Below are positions 20,951 to 32,252 of a stretch of 64,000 nt of DNA, one piece after another (position 1 is the first letter of the stretch; the number at the start of each line of letters is the position of its first letter). The stretch covers positions 2,294,001 through 2,358,000 of the forward strand of contig OY744466.1 in the NCBI GenBank assembly GCA_963556145.1, written 5' to 3'. A program made the translations under genes and the position numbers. The notes below the pieces were generated by a model. The model saw nothing but the letters and a program-made list of their open reading frames with translations, was not told the DNA's origin and did no database searches. The DNA comes from Hygrocybe punicea (Eukaryota > Basidiomycota > Agaricomycetes > Agaricales > Hygrophoraceae).

Positions 20951-23590
20951 ATGCCAAACGTAAATCCCATCGAGTCCCTCGATGACTACAGCGACATAGT
21001 CGACTGGATAAACCACACTCTCGACGAAGACGTCCCCGATTCACAGCAAACAGTTGACCTTACCGACCTTGACCAACGCGTCACCCAGCTCGTCGCGACC
21101 CTCGAAATTGCCTGCGAAGACACATCTTCCCGTCTGGAGCGCATTATCGATGAGGCATCGCGCGGAATACCACGTCTAACGTATGATTTGCACTTTATGA
21201 AGGATGGTGCCTTGTCATTGCAGAACACTTTGCTCAAAGTGCGGCATCTATCCACACACGCTGTTCCACAGGAGACGGTTCAGGCCCTCGTCCAGTTGCA
21301 GACTCTCGACAACATGAAACGTCACATGGAAGCCGCTCGGGAAGTCCTGAAAGAAGCAGAAAGCTGGAGTACCTTGGAACTGGAGGTAACGTCCCTCCTA
21401 GGAGAACAATGCTACACCAAGGCTGCTGAACGCCTATCTGACGCCAGCAAGAGCATGGTCGTATTCCAGAACACGCCTGAATACGAATCTAGACGGACAC
21501 TCATGGTTAACTTACAAAATCAGCTTGAGGCTTCGCTCAGCTCAGCTCTCGTTGCGGCGATCAACTCACAAGATGTCGTAGTCTGCAGGAATTATTTTTC
21601 CATCTTTTCTGTTATCCAGCGCGAGTCCGAGTTCCGAAACTACTACAACGGGTCTAGAAGAGCTTCCGTGGTGGCTATGTGGCAAAATGCCAACCTACTT
21701 GACGGTGAAACCACTCCCAACCCCTCCACAACTACGCCACCTCTGACCTTGTCCGACTTTCTCCCCAAATTCTACAACTCATTTTTGTCGCTCCTCAATT
21801 CTGAACGCACAAGCATCCCTTCTATTTTCCCGGATCCTCAGCTCACACTCTCTACTCTGATAACATCCGTGCTTACAGGCCTACAGCCAACGTTCTCACA
21901 GAGGCTCTCCTCCCTCTTCAACTATTACGGCACATCCGCTCTGAAGCAGATGATTGCATGTTACAAGTCAACAGAGGAATTTGCCGCTTCTGTGGACAGA
22001 GTAATGGAGAAAATAAAATACGCTGCGGTTCTATCTTCGCCTATAGAAGGTGGGAATGTCGACAACTTGCCAGCGCAAAAGCACTCGCGTCGGCGGTCGA
22101 ATCGCATGTCAATGTCGTTACGGCCTGGTCCAAATCGCTCTTCCGTGGGCGGCTCTAGCTCGCTCAAATCTCTCATTGCTGGAATAGACTGGGATCAGGA
22201 ACTCTTCCAGCCATTCGTTGACTTTCAAGTGGATTACGAGACTCTCGAACGGCGTCTTTTGGATGATGCTCTCAATGAGATCATCAGCGTGGACCGGATA
22301 TCGGAGTCTGATCGGGCGAGGTTGCTGCGGGAGCGCTCTGTTGACGTCTTCAGTGTCGCGGAAGAGAGTATGGGGCGTTGCATATCGTTCACGCACGGGT
22401 ACGGTGCCGTCGCACTGGTACACGCACTGAATGGCTTTTTCAGCTCGTTTATCGAAATGTGGACCGCAGACGTCTCGCATTCCCGGCGCAGTGCCGACTT
22501 CGGAACCGGGTTGTCTGCCGCGTCTGTCGGGGACCTGGAGGACTTGGATTATACTGACGAGGATTGGGCGGAGTTCCAGCTAGCGCTGCACTTGTTGGCG
22601 TCTGCCCGTGCCGTGTATGAGCGCATGGGTGTCTTTGAAGCAAAATTGCGGACGAATTTGGAACATGCGGCGATAAGTATCAGATTGGATCAGAACGAAA
22701 CGTCAGGTTTCTCAACGACGAACGGCGCACAACTGTTAGCCCAGTCGACGCTCAATTCTGCTGAGCTACATAATTTGCTGAATAGTCTCGAGCCAGATCA
22801 CTCAGCTCAATCCAGAGACACATTGCTAGCACCATCATCTCGCCCTCATTATTCGGTCGCGCATTCTAGCCCACCACCTCTTCTCACGAATGGACGTGTC
22901 GCCGTGTTCGAATTTTCGAAGGCCTGCCAAGCCTCATTGCAGCACACCATTCTCTCCCCCCTGCACAAACACCTGTCAACGTACGCGTCCTCACCGCTGT
23001 GGAGCACGCTGGGTGATCCCAAAACGACACGCCTCGCACACGATCTTCAAGTCCCGAACTTCTCGCTCTCACCGAGTGACACAGTCCAACGTGTGGCAGA
23101 AGGCTTGCTCAATCTGCCACGACTGTTTGAGGTATACGCCGACGACGACGCCCTCGCATTCTCGTTGCACTCCCTGCCGTACGTGGACAGCGAACTCTTG
23201 AAGGGACTCTCAGAGTTGAGCGAAGGGGCACCTGTACATTCGCACGTTCGTCGGGCTTCTCTTACTGCGAAACCGACGGTGCTCGCACCGGAGACGGTTA
23301 CTTCAGCGTGGCTTTCTTCCTTGGGACAGTCGATTCTTGCACATCTGACAACGAATGTGTTGCCAGCCATACGGACGCTGACTGTTGCTGGTGCGGCGCA
23401 GCTTTCGTCGGATCTGGGGTATTTGTCGAATATTGTGCGGGCGTTGAATGTGGAGTGCGAGGAGCTGGAAAGATGGAAGGAGTGCGTAGGGCTGGAGGAC
23501 GAGGAGGGGAAGACGAAGATGGGTGAGAATTCTGGAGATGGTATCTTGCGGATGGTTTCGAGAATGAGGGGATGGGGTGACGTGAGATGA
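20951..23590 (+). CDS. COG7: conserved oligomeric Golgi complex subunit 7
   Basis: An intronless frame of 879 residues from the ATG at 20951. The N-terminus matches COG7: DIVDWINHTLDE, a heptad-rich helix (LTDLDQRVTQLVATLEIACE) and LKVRHLSTHAVPQETVQALVQL, followed by LDNMKRHMEAAREVLKEAESW, which is diagnostic of the family. The remainder is the all-helical lobe, with a low-complexity Ser/Arg linker (KHSRRRSNRMSMSLRPG) near residues 376-395. COG7 is in lobe B of the eight-subunit COG tether that directs retrograde vesicles to Golgi cisternae and so maintains glycosyltransferase recycling. Length is within the family range and there are no internal stops. The lack of introns across 2.6 kb contrasts with most neighbours. 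Confidence 0.93.
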   Translation: MPNVNPIESLDDYSDIVDWINHTLDEDVPDSQQTVDLTDLDQRVTQLVATLEIACEDTSSRLERIIDEASRGIPRLTYDLHFMKDGALSLQNTLLKVRHLSTHAVPQETVQALVQLQTLDNMKRHMEAAREVLKEAESWSTLELEVTSLLGEQCYTKAAERLSDASKSMVVFQNTPEYESRRTLMVNLQNQLEASLSSALVAAINSQDVVVCRNYFSIFSVIQRESEFRNYYNGSRRASVVAMWQNANLLDGETTPNPSTTTPPLTLSDFLPKFYNSFLSLLNSERTSIPSIFPDPQLTLSTLITSVLTGLQPTFSQRLSSLFNYYGTSALKQMIACYKSTEEFAASVDRVMEKIKYAAVLSSPIEGGNVDNLPAQKHSRRRSNRMSMSLRPGPNRSSVGGSSSLKSLIAGIDWDQELFQPFVDFQVDYETLERRLLDDALNEIISVDRISESDRARLLRERSVDVFSVAEESMGRCISFTHGYGAVALVHALNGFFSSFIEMWTADVSHSRRSADFGTGLSAASVGDLEDLDYTDEDWAEFQLALHLLASARAVYERMGVFEAKLRTNLEHAAISIRLDQNETSGFSTTNGAQLLAQSTLNSAELHNLLNSLEPDHSAQSRDTLLAPSSRPHYSVAHSSPPPLLTNGRVAVFEFSKACQASLQHTILSPLHKHLSTYASSPLWSTLGDPKTTRLAHDLQVPNFSLSPSDTVQRVAEGLLNLPRLFEVYADDDALAFSLHSLPYVDSELLKGLSELSEGAPVHSHVRRASLTAKPTVLAPETVTSAWLSSLGQSILAHLTTNVLPAIRTLTVAGAAQLSSDLGYLSNIVRALNVECEELERWKECVGLEDEEGKTKMGENSGDGILRMVSRMRGWGDVR

Positions 23591-24283
23591 GCTCTAAAAA
23601 ACGGAGACGTGCCGCATCTCGAAGTGACGACTAGCCTTGCATGAAATCTTACTTGACACGTTACGTGCCCGAGTCTGTACAAACCTAGAAGGACTTCATG
23701 TTTGATTCTATCACGGTTCTGTATTACTGGATGTTCCCATTCGAGTCGAACTGACGCGGCGTGACCGTGTGAGCGAGTTGTTCTCATTGTTAACCGGTTA
23801 ACCTCCCATGCCTGGATAGGAATTGTCGGCGATGTCTTACATCCTTATAATAATATACTGGGCCTTGACTCAAGCCAACTCTGCACGAAAACCCTGGTTA
23901 GGTGTGAGTGCATGCGAGGATTCCACTGACTATGCCAGCTGGGTATCCCTATTGCACAATGGTTCGGTCAGGAACGTAAACAGGGCCGTTGTCGTAAGTT
24001 GAATCAACAAAACATACCCATTTTTGAACAACATTTTACCCTTTCAATAGAACAGTCGGCTCTCATTGTTCTTATAAGGAACCAACTGATTTCCCCCACG
24101 GCGTACGTTGTCCCTCTTTCCATCCATCCCTCCCTCTCTCCCTCCCTCCCTCAGGCTCTCTCTACGGCTGTCGCCTAGTGCGTCTCGGACGCTCGACACT
24201 GGTGTCGTTTCTTCCCTCTCGTTCACTCAGCTTCTCCGGCAACTCCATTCTTTTCAACACACTTGTCGTTACTTCTTCTGCAC
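23591..24283. other. intergenic; promoter of the secreted protein gene
   Basis: Separates COG7 from the next same-strand gene. The last 180 bp are pyrimidine-rich, including a (CCCT)n-like run at about 24118-24155, a common feature upstream of highly expressed fungal genes. No other feature seen. Confidence 0.4.
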
Positions 24284-25989
24284 ATGTCTTTCAAAGCTCT
24301 TTGCGTTTTCATCACCTTCTCGCTTTCCGCTTACGTCGCGCAGGCTACGCCTCACGGGCCCCACCCCGCATCACGTCCCGTGAGTTTCAACTGCCATGGC
24401 ACTCGACCCATCTAAACCTGTCCGCTTTGCCAGCCGGCCAGCGTTAGTATTAAAACAGTGACTGTCACCGCCACCGCAGCAGCTGTCGCTGCAACGGCCT
24501 CAGTCACTAACGGCCCCAACTCAAAGCTGAACGGCAATTCCACGTCGACCTCACAGCAAGCCAAGGGCAGAGGTAGGGGTAGACATGGTTATTATTACCA
24601 ATTGGTCTTATATTAGTGCAACCTTCTCAACTTTGATATCTCCACAGGACATAAGAGTGTCGCAGGATCTGGATCATCCTCGACTGGCGGAGCTTCAACG
24701 ACCACTTCTTCAGCCGTGTGTCTCATTCCTCCATTTGTTACAAGCACATTTATCAATGTATTGTTGTCAGGCATCAACGACTGTTACTGCTAGCAACCAC
24801 ACCCTTGTCACTGGTGGCGGGGGTGGCGCTTCTACAGCTGACATCCAGAAGTCTTTGAGTATGTATTTCATCACCGTACAATAAAGCACCAATTTCTTAC
24901 TGACGCACTCCTGTTTGCAGCCCTTGACCCATCAGTCATCGCGGCTGGATTCCTTAATGATGGCCAAGCTGTGCAAACAGCTGGACAAGTCCCCTCGCTC
25001 ACCTCCGGGAACAACTTCATCAACTTTTGTGCTACAGTCCCCAATCTTCCCATCACCAACGGCAAGCAGATCACAACTGGCTCCTGCAACCCAGCCCCGA
25101 TTGGTATAATCGTGTCCACGGAAAATATGCCCTCCTCGAAATTCACATCCCCCCAGAATTTTGGAACGATCAAGGCCAACACTGCGTTCACTATCTCTAT
25201 GGCAATTAAAAACATGGAGACTGGCCACTTCGTGAACGCCCAACAGAACTACTTCTCCGCTCCTCAGCAACTTAACGCCCAGGGACAGATCCAAGGCCAT
25301 TCTCACGTCGTTATCGAAGCGATTGATTCGCTCACTCAGTCAACCCCAACTGACCCTAAGAAGTTCGCCTTCTTCAAGGGTCTGAATGATGCTGCGGTCG
25401 GTGGCGTTCTTACAGCCGACGTTGCCGCTGGACTCCCCGTAGGCACTTACAAGCTGTCTTCAATCAACACCGCAGCCAATCATCAACCAGTCATTGTGCC
25501 CGTCGCTCAGCACGGATCGCTCGACGATGCTATCTACGTGTGTACTTTTTTCTCCTCTTCATCGTCACCAGTCATAATTGTCTACAGTTTTCGGTTACCG
25601 CCGATGGTGCTGCGGCTGCCAACTCCACTAAAGGTGGCGCTGCTGCTACGTCCTCTGCCGCCGCCGCTTCTACATCTGCTGTGGCCTCCACCGCGTCGTC
25701 TTCTGCCGCCACAGCGAATGGCAATGCCAAAGGACGTCCCAGTACTTCAGCTTCACCTGCTGCTACCTCTGTTCCTGCTGTGTCTTCTTCAGTGGCAGCG
25801 AATGGCAATGCCAAGAGCAGTTCCATTACGTCGGCCACGCCCGCGGCTACCTCTACTTCAGCAGTAGGGAAAGGCAATGTACAAGGAAGCTCCACTGGGA
25901 CCGCGTCTGTCACGCCTGCTGCCTCCACCTCGCCCGCGGGATCAAAAAGCAAGCGGGCCGCACGCTGGCAGAATCGCATGAGTGGTTGA
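24284..25989 (+). CDS. conserved secreted fungal protein with Ser/Thr/Ala-rich tails
   Basis: Six exons joined by 50-75 bp introns. The start at 24284 opens with a classical signal peptide (FKALCVFITFSLSAYVAQA). After an Ala/Thr/Ser-rich linker comes a compact conserved domain: DPSVIAAGFLNDGQ, VPSLTSGNNFINFC, PITNGKQITTGSCNPAPIG, MAIKNMETGHFVNAQ, IQGHSHVVIE, KFAFFKGLNDAA, GVLTADVAAGLP, HQPVIVPVAQHGSLDDAIYF. The C-terminus is a repetitive Ser/Ala/Thr tail with NGNAKG/S repeats and a basic end (SKSKRAARWQNR). Homologues with the same core occur widely in agaric secretomes; some carry the misleading name 'ribosomal s17'. The function is not established. Two Cys (in FC and SC) could form a disulfide. 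No GPI signal is visible at the C-terminus. Confidence 0.82.
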
Positions 25990-26374
25990 CGTTGGGTTTG
26001 TCTCCTTCATTGTTCGCTTAGGGGCTATTGATTACCCCCCCTCCCTCCCCCTCCCACCCCCAAAGTATCTAATGTACAAAGTTTTGGTTGACGATGTATC
26101 AAGTAACATTGAACTTTCTTTCGCGGTTGCTGTATTTGTTATACGATATTCTTACGACATTATTCTTCTGTAGTATACTGACTCTAATTACAGACATGAT
26201 TGATGACTGATCGGTGTTTAGCACTAGTTGGAGTGGCAGTGCAAGGTGTTGTTCGCATGAGCGTAGACGGCAATGATTGTGTTTACAATGGCAACTAGCC
26301 CCATGAAAGCAACAAAGCAAGGCGGAAAGGTCAGTATTTGCGATAAAGAGGGCTATTTATGACCCAGGCTCAGA
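25990..26374. other. intergenic between convergent genes
   Basis: A 385-bp gap between the secreted-protein stop and the stop of the minus-strand gene. It contains a C-rich run (about 26034-26062) and A/T-rich 3' flank. The segment 26215-26270 loosely resembles 47715-47765, but too weakly to call a repeat. No gene. Confidence 0.4.
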
Positions 26375-27333
26375 CTACGACGAAATACACTTGCCCTTCG
26401 AGACCTCAAATAGTGAACAATTATCCGAGCAAACATCATTGAAATCCACCTCTGGTAGGCATAGTTGTCCCAGCCCCAAATCATCCAAACGCGTCATTTT
26501 GAGCAGCATGCCCAACCCCAGGTCCCCATGTCCTTTACCCGGACTATTGAGCAAATCCCAAGTATCATCGTCCATTTCATCAGCCATTCGACCCCAAGTC
26601 GATTTTATAGCAGCAGGATAGTCATACAAGGCGACGATGAAGCAAACGGGTGAACCTAGCTTACGAAGGTCACCAACATCCGGGGAGAAACAGTGAATAT
26701 CAAATCACTCACATAGCCCACTGATCTGTTGTTCGCGTTCGAGTTGTGGAAGCTGAGTGTTTGCTGCCCGTCCATTTTCATCATTAAGGTGATCTGGCAA
26801 AACATCACCCAGCCGATACAACCGTTGGCAAGCCGGACACACTCGTCCGGTCGCGCGACTTTTATTATACCATAATATCTATTCCGCCAGGACAACAGAG
26901 TCAACTGAGAAGCATGAATATTTCCGGAAATAAGACGAACCAGTGCAGTCTCTTCTGGTAGAACGGTGCATAGCATTTGTAAGACCTCTTCTTGTGCAAA
27001 TTCTGCACAAAGGGGCTCATCGAGGGAGGGTGGCTGGGCAAAGTAGGAGGATAAGAAGACGCGGGTGTCTCTGACGCGCGGTCCGTTACCGGGATCGTAT
27101 ATGTACGGGGTCTGGAGTACGATTTCATCCATTGGACAAGCGTCAAGTTCCTTCACAAGGCAAGGACTTGGAAGGGAGACCGGGCTAGTAGTAGATGAGC
27201 ACTTGGCGTCGGAGGCAGCTGAGGATGCGGAGTCAAAGCTTTGGCTGTTGCAAGCCTGCTTTCCTTTGTTTCTCTTCTTTTCCTTCTTGGCTTGCGACTT
27301 TTGTTTCTTCTTCAAATTGCAGGGACCGGGCAT
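26375..27333 (-). CDS. uncharacterised basidiomycete protein with Lys-rich N-terminus
   Basis: Two exons (27333-26713 and 26659-26375) are joined across a 53-bp gtgagt...aag intron and give 301 residues. The N-terminus is strongly basic (LKKKQKSQAKKEKKRNKGK), suggesting nuclear or nucleolar targeting or RNA contact. A Ser-rich spacer follows. The conserved-looking core reads DEIVLQTPYIYDPGNGPRVRD, FAQEEVLQMLCTVLPEETAL, LVRLISGNIHASQ, LLSWRNRYYGIIKVARPDE and, across the splice, GSPVCFIVALYDYPAAIKS, ending with an acidic WGRMADEMDDDTWDLL. I do not recognise the family. Its start codon lies 231 bp from the LeuRS start on the other strand, so the two probably share a bidirectional promoter. Confidence 0.65.
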
Positions 27334-27564
27334 TGGACGTATGCAGCAGAGAAATAAATAATGTTTGACTTCAACAGAGACCCGTTACGTCACGCGTTTG
27401 TGACAGATTCAGACCTTTCCCACGACTTTTTTTCTCAGATCTGACTCGATTCGTTCAAATAATAGATTATCGTCAGCGAGACAACTTCCATCATTTCGAC
27501 CTTTGGGCGATACCCCCCTAGACTTTGTAAATTACTCGCAGGACCCTGCCGCCCGTCGTCTAAC
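27334..27564. promoter_or_regulatory. divergent promoter, unknown gene / LeuRS
   Basis: Only 231 bp separate the two divergent start codons (27333 minus, 27565 plus). The region has a T-rich run (gactttttttctc near 27424) and no obvious TATA box; specific factor sites cannot be named. Confidence 0.5.
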
Positions 27565-30500
27565 ATGGCCAACACCATGGAACTTGCTCAGGTGGGCGAT
27601 TTGTCTACTCAGTTAATTACTGACTTACTGGATTTGTTAACGAAGACCGGCAAACGGGATTTCCTGATATCCTTAGAGAAAAAATATCAAGCACGGTGGG
27701 AGGCTGACCATATTTTTCAAACTGATGCCCCGACAAAGGAGGAAATCGCTGGTCTTTCCAAGGCCGAAATTATGGAGAAATTTCCAAAGTGGATGGGAGT
27801 TTACCCATATCCCTACATGAATGGATCTTTACACTTGGGTCACGCTTTTACAATCTCCAAGATCGAATTCGGTGCGGGCTACCAGCGGATGCTGGGGAAA
27901 CGAGTTTTGTTTCCCCATGGTTTTCACGTCACTGGTATGCCTATCAAGGTCTGTGTTTCTATTTCACACTTTGATGTTTTAATTTAAAGCTGCGTGTAGG
28001 CGGCATCAGACAAGATCGTACGTGAGATGGAACTCTTTGGGGCTGATTTTGAACATTACCAAACGGAGTCAGAAGACAAACCATCATCTACTGCATCGCA
28101 GGATACTTCACCTGAGCCCGCCGATAAATCCAAGAAAGGCAAATTACCTGCCGATCTAACTGGCCCCACTTACCAGTTCCAAATCATGGAGTCCCTCGGA
28201 GTCCCTCGATCTGAAATCAAGAAATTCGCAGATTCAATATACTGGACAAAATATTTCCCGCCTATTGCAAAAGTTCTTATTTTTTACTACTTATACCTGA
28301 TCAAAAGTGACTTAGAATGACTCAGGTAGATAACAATGCATTTGGTTCTCGTATAGACTGGCGGCGATCAATGCTTACCACCGACATCAACCCATATTAT
28401 GATTCCTTTGTCCGGTGGCAAGTTAACAAGTTGTACAAGTTGGGAAAGATCAAGTTTGGGGAGCGCTACACCATATACAGTCCCAAGGACCGTCAACCAT
28501 GTATGGACCACGACCGCCAAGATGGGGAAGGTGTCGGGCCACAAGAATATACAGCCATCAAAATGGAAGTTGTGAACTGGAGTGAAGCTGCCAAGCAAGA
28601 GATTGAAGCGAGTATTGGTGGGAGAAAAGTCTTCCTCGTTGCAGCGACAATGAGGCCTGAGACGATGTGTGTTCCTAAACTCCAATTTTTGTGTTTTCAT
28701 TGACGACTTCGCGGTAGGTATGGGCAGACTAATTGTTTTGTCGGCACCGCCATAAACTATATAATATTCGCCATCAATGACCGGGAAGCATATCTTTGTA
28801 CCACCCGGGCCGCACGTAACATGGCATACCAAGGCGTTACAGCAACCCAAGGCGAAATTCACCAGATCCTAGAAATCAATGGTGCCAAGCTCGTTGGAAC
28901 GAAGGTTAAGGCACCGTTCGGCCTTCAACCCGAGGTTTACGTCTTACCGATGGAAAATGTTTTGGCTACCAAAGTATATTGCCACTCTCTTTTTCTAAGT
29001 TATGATCTGACCACCGAGCATACTCTCACGCACTCACAGGGAACAGGTGTGGTCACATCTGTGCCATCGGATTCACCAGACGACTTCCAAGCTCTTACTG
29101 ACCTCCGCAAGAAACCCGAATTCTACAAAATCGATCCATCTTGGATTGCAATCGACCCCATCCCAGTCCTTTCCACCCCTGCTTATGGTAACCTCACCGC
29201 GCCAGCTATTGTACAACAGATGAAGATCCAATCACAAAAAGATATCAAGCAGCTTGCCGAAGCCAAGGAAATAGTGTACAAGGAAGGGTTCTTCACTGGA
29301 ACAATGCTTGTGGGTGAATTCAAGGGAACGCCCGTCCAGGATGCAAAGTCCAAGGTTAGAGCGGCAATGATTGAGGCTGCGTTGGCCTTTCCATACGCTG
29401 AACCAGAGGGACTGGTCATTTCGAGGAGCCAAGATGAGTGCGTTGTCGCTCTGATGGACCAATGGTATCTGGATTACGGTGAAGCCTCGTGGAGAGCTGA
29501 AACTGAGAGGTATTATCCGAAGCTCTTTCGTGTTTGTTTGATTATATCTTTAATGAAACTTATAGGATGCTGGCGCAAATGCATCTCTACACCACGGAGA
29601 CACGGAATGCCTTTGAAGGTACGCTGGCTTGGCTGAATCAATGGGCATGTGCCAGGACATTCGGATTGGGTTCGAAGTTGCCATGGGATCCTCATTTCGT
29701 GGTAGAGTCTCTGAGTGACTCCACAGTTTACATGAGCTACTACACAGTCTCGCATTTGTTGCACTGTGCGTGTTTCCCACGACGTCTTTAGCTCTTTATT
29801 CCAGCTAACGTCATTTCAAGCAACCATGGATGGAAGCCGGCCAGGTCCACTGGGGATTACAGCAGATCAAATGACCGACGAGGTCTGGGAGTGGCTTCTC
29901 GCCGATGGACCGTGGCCATCCCATTGCCCCTTGCCGCGCGAAAAAGCAGACGCACTGAAGCACGAGTATGAGTATTTCTACCCCTTCGACATCCGCTCCT
30001 CCGCCAAAGACCTTATTCCAAACCATCTGACGTTTTGCTTGTACACGCATGCTGCGCTGTTCCCAGAGGACAAGTGGCCCTTGAGCATTCGGGCAAACGG
30101 TTACTTGATGTTGAACGGTAAGAAGATGTCGAAGAGTACAGGAAATTCCCTGACTCTCAAGGAGGGTGTTGAGAAGTTTGGGGCTGATGCGATGAGGTTG
30201 TCTCTGGCTGATGCAGGAGATGGTATCGAGGATGCTAATTTTGAAGAAAAGACAGCCAATGCAAACATTTTGCGTGTGCATACGTTGCTGGGCTGGTGTG
30301 AGGTTTGTTCAATAAAGTTATTCGTGTTTTTCTACCACCATTAAGTTGATGTCTTTCCCTCTTCCAGGACATGGTCAAGGAGGCAACTACTTTGCGACAG
30401 GGACCTCGCAATTGCCACGATCGTGTGTTTGAAGAGGATATCAAAGATCTCATCAATATCACCCAAAGCCATTATGAAGCGTGAGTTCTCGGCTCTTACA

Positions 30501-31391
30501 GGTGTGACACCGACACCGACACCTTACGGCTTCGTAGTACCAACTACAAGGACGCGCTGAAATATGGGTTCTACGAATTTCAAACGGCGCGGGATTGGTA
30601 CCGAGAGGTAACTGCCGATGTCGGTATGCATGCTGAGCTGGTGCTGTACTGGATTCGTACCGCTGCCCTACTAGCCACCCCCATCGCGCCGCACTTTGCT
30701 GAACATATCTGGACGTCCATCCTCAAGTCACCCACATCTATCCAGGTCGCATTGTGGCCCGTCCCGCCGGAACCTGTTGACCGCACCATCGTCGACTCGG
30801 GCGTATACATGCGAGGCACGATCAAGGCCCTCCGCGATGCGGAGGTGACTTTGATGAAGAAGATCAGCAAAAGCAAGGACAAGGGGAAGGAAGCGCCTTT
30901 CGATCCGAAGAAGCCCAAGAGCGTGCGGATCTATGTGGCGACTTCGTTCCCTGCATGGCAGGACCAGTGCGTGAAGGCCGTGAAGGAAGCGTACTTGGAG
31001 GCGACTGAAAAGGTCGATGATGTCAAGGTTCGGGAGACGCTTACTCAGGCTGGGTTGATTAAGGATAAGCGAACGATGCCCTTTGTGCAAATATTCAAGG
31101 TCATCTTGTCCATCTATCATGGCATATTTCGAACCCTTTAGCTGACTGTTTCTCAAACAGAAACGTATTGCCCAGTTCGGCGCTCAGACGGCTTTCCGTC
31201 GCACGCTTCCCTTCACGGAAACCACCGTCCTAGGCGAAATCCTGCCCTACCTGAAGAAAACCCTGAACCTGGTCGATGCGGAAGTATTGACGGTCGAGGA
31301 GGCGAGGACTAAGGCGGGACAGCCGGGTTACACGCTGAGTATTATTGATACCTCGGAACCAGGCGATCCTGCATTCGAGTACCGTAATTGA
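27565..31391 (+). CDS. LRS1: leucyl-tRNA synthetase, cytosolic
   Basis: Ten exons give 1,103 residues: 27565-27948, 28000-28272, 28326-28666, 28718-28973, 29040-29509, 29566-29765, 29821-30302, 30368-30480, 30538-31099 and 31161-31391. It is a class Ia synthetase of eukaryotic/archaeal LeuRS type. The HIGH-type motif is [13 protein letters not shown], the editing (CP1) domain includes [15 protein letters not shown], and then come [28 protein letters not shown] and the KMSKS loop [15 protein letters not shown]. The tRNA-anticodon-binding helical domain contains [15 protein letters not shown], and the C-terminal extension ends in EYRN. It charges tRNA-Leu with leucine in the cytosol and edits mischarged norvaline or isoleucine. 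All catalytic motifs are intact. A decayed partial copy lies at 4495-5825, and the U2 snRNA gene starts about 165 bp downstream. Confidence 0.97.
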
Positions 31392-31522
31392 AGAAGTGTA
31401 ATGGGGAAGGGATTCCTATTCAATGATGTTTCGGTTGTTCAACGTTCAGCGCTCAGCAGACATAAGACAGATGCATCAATTTGTAATTCAGGCGCTGATG
31501 GTCCGTGCGCCAGCCCCAAAGG

Positions 31523-31529
31523 TATAAAA
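31523..31529 (+). promoter_or_regulatory. TATA box of the U2 snRNA gene
   Basis: TATAAAA lies about 32 bp upstream of the inferred U2 5' end. A canonical TATA at this distance fits snRNA transcription; whether it recruits Pol II here cannot be read from sequence. Confidence 0.7.
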
Positions 31530-31554
31530 GGGGGCCCGCCAAGACGATAAAACC

Positions 31555-31740
31555 TTACCACTCTGGCCTTTTGGCTTAGATCAAGTGTAGTATCTGTTCT
31601 TAATAGTTTAACCACTATTATGGAGGCATAGCCTCCATTCTTGGTTATCTTATTTTTGCCGCCCTTGTTCTCTGTGCTCTGCTTGCAACACGGGGATGCG
31701 ATGACCTTGCTGCTGCACTACTGGCTAGCGTCGTCGGGGG
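31555..31740 (+). ncRNA. U2: U2 spliceosomal snRNA
   Basis: The 5' half is an unmistakable U2 sequence: GGCCTTTTGGCTTAGATCAA followed by GTGTAGTATCTGTTCTT. The branch-point recognition hexamer GTAGTA is at 31587-31592. Stem IIa (TAATAG/CTATTA) follows, then a perfect 7-bp stem IIb (TGGAGGC-ATA-GCCTCCA, 31621-31637) and the Sm site ATTTTTG at 31652-31658. A 3' stem IV is formed by GATGAC (31700-31705) with GTCGTC (31730-31735). The implied length of about 186 nt is normal for U2. U2 pairs with the intron branch site in the spliceosome; given the intron-dense genes here this is likely a functional locus. The 5' end was placed by aligning GGCC to U2 positions 11-14; the 3' end is approximate. 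Confidence 0.95.
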
Positions 31741-32252
31741 ATCTCTTCTCTTTGCTGTCTCTGCTCTGCCGGTCACTGGACTGTGCATTGGGTCCCAGCA
31801 AACAGATTTGATTCAGTTATGGGGAAGGTTTCTTTGCAAGGTCAAATGATGCTGTATATCCGAGTCTATTGTTATCAAATCAGCCTGTGTTCTGCTCCTT
31901 CAGTCACCAAAATTTATTGAAAAATATACTGCAATCTAATTGGACAACATGTTCCAAAATCAAGGCGACACCAGGAATGAATTGCAGCTGCACGCGGAGA
32001 CCCTCAGACGAAGAGATTCGTGCAATGAAGGAGATGACAGCAGACACAAGTTGTGAAGTGAAGAAAGGTCGGGAGAGGAATGGAGACGACAGACATTGAC
32101 AATGTTTAATAGTGTACGTAGGATGAGGATAATGACTGTCCTCGAAAATAAACAGTCATGGTGTACGTAGGCTAACAACACCCGCGACATACGCACACAT
32201 GGACAAGTTCAGATTCCTCCCCAACGTCGCACCTGACGCGTGACGCATCGAC
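31741..32252. other. intergenic, no recognised feature
   Basis: A 512-bp gap between U2 and the 3' end of the oxysterol-binding protein gene on the other strand. It is A/T-rich in the middle. Phrases such as gtgtacgtaggatgaggataatgac and gtgtacgtaggctaac (about 32110 and 32160) repeat imperfectly. No gene seen. Confidence 0.4.

Noticed and set aside
26215..26270. Repeat shared with 47715-47765 (gca.tagttgg.gt...)
   Set aside because: Similarity is short and patchy; it could be chance.
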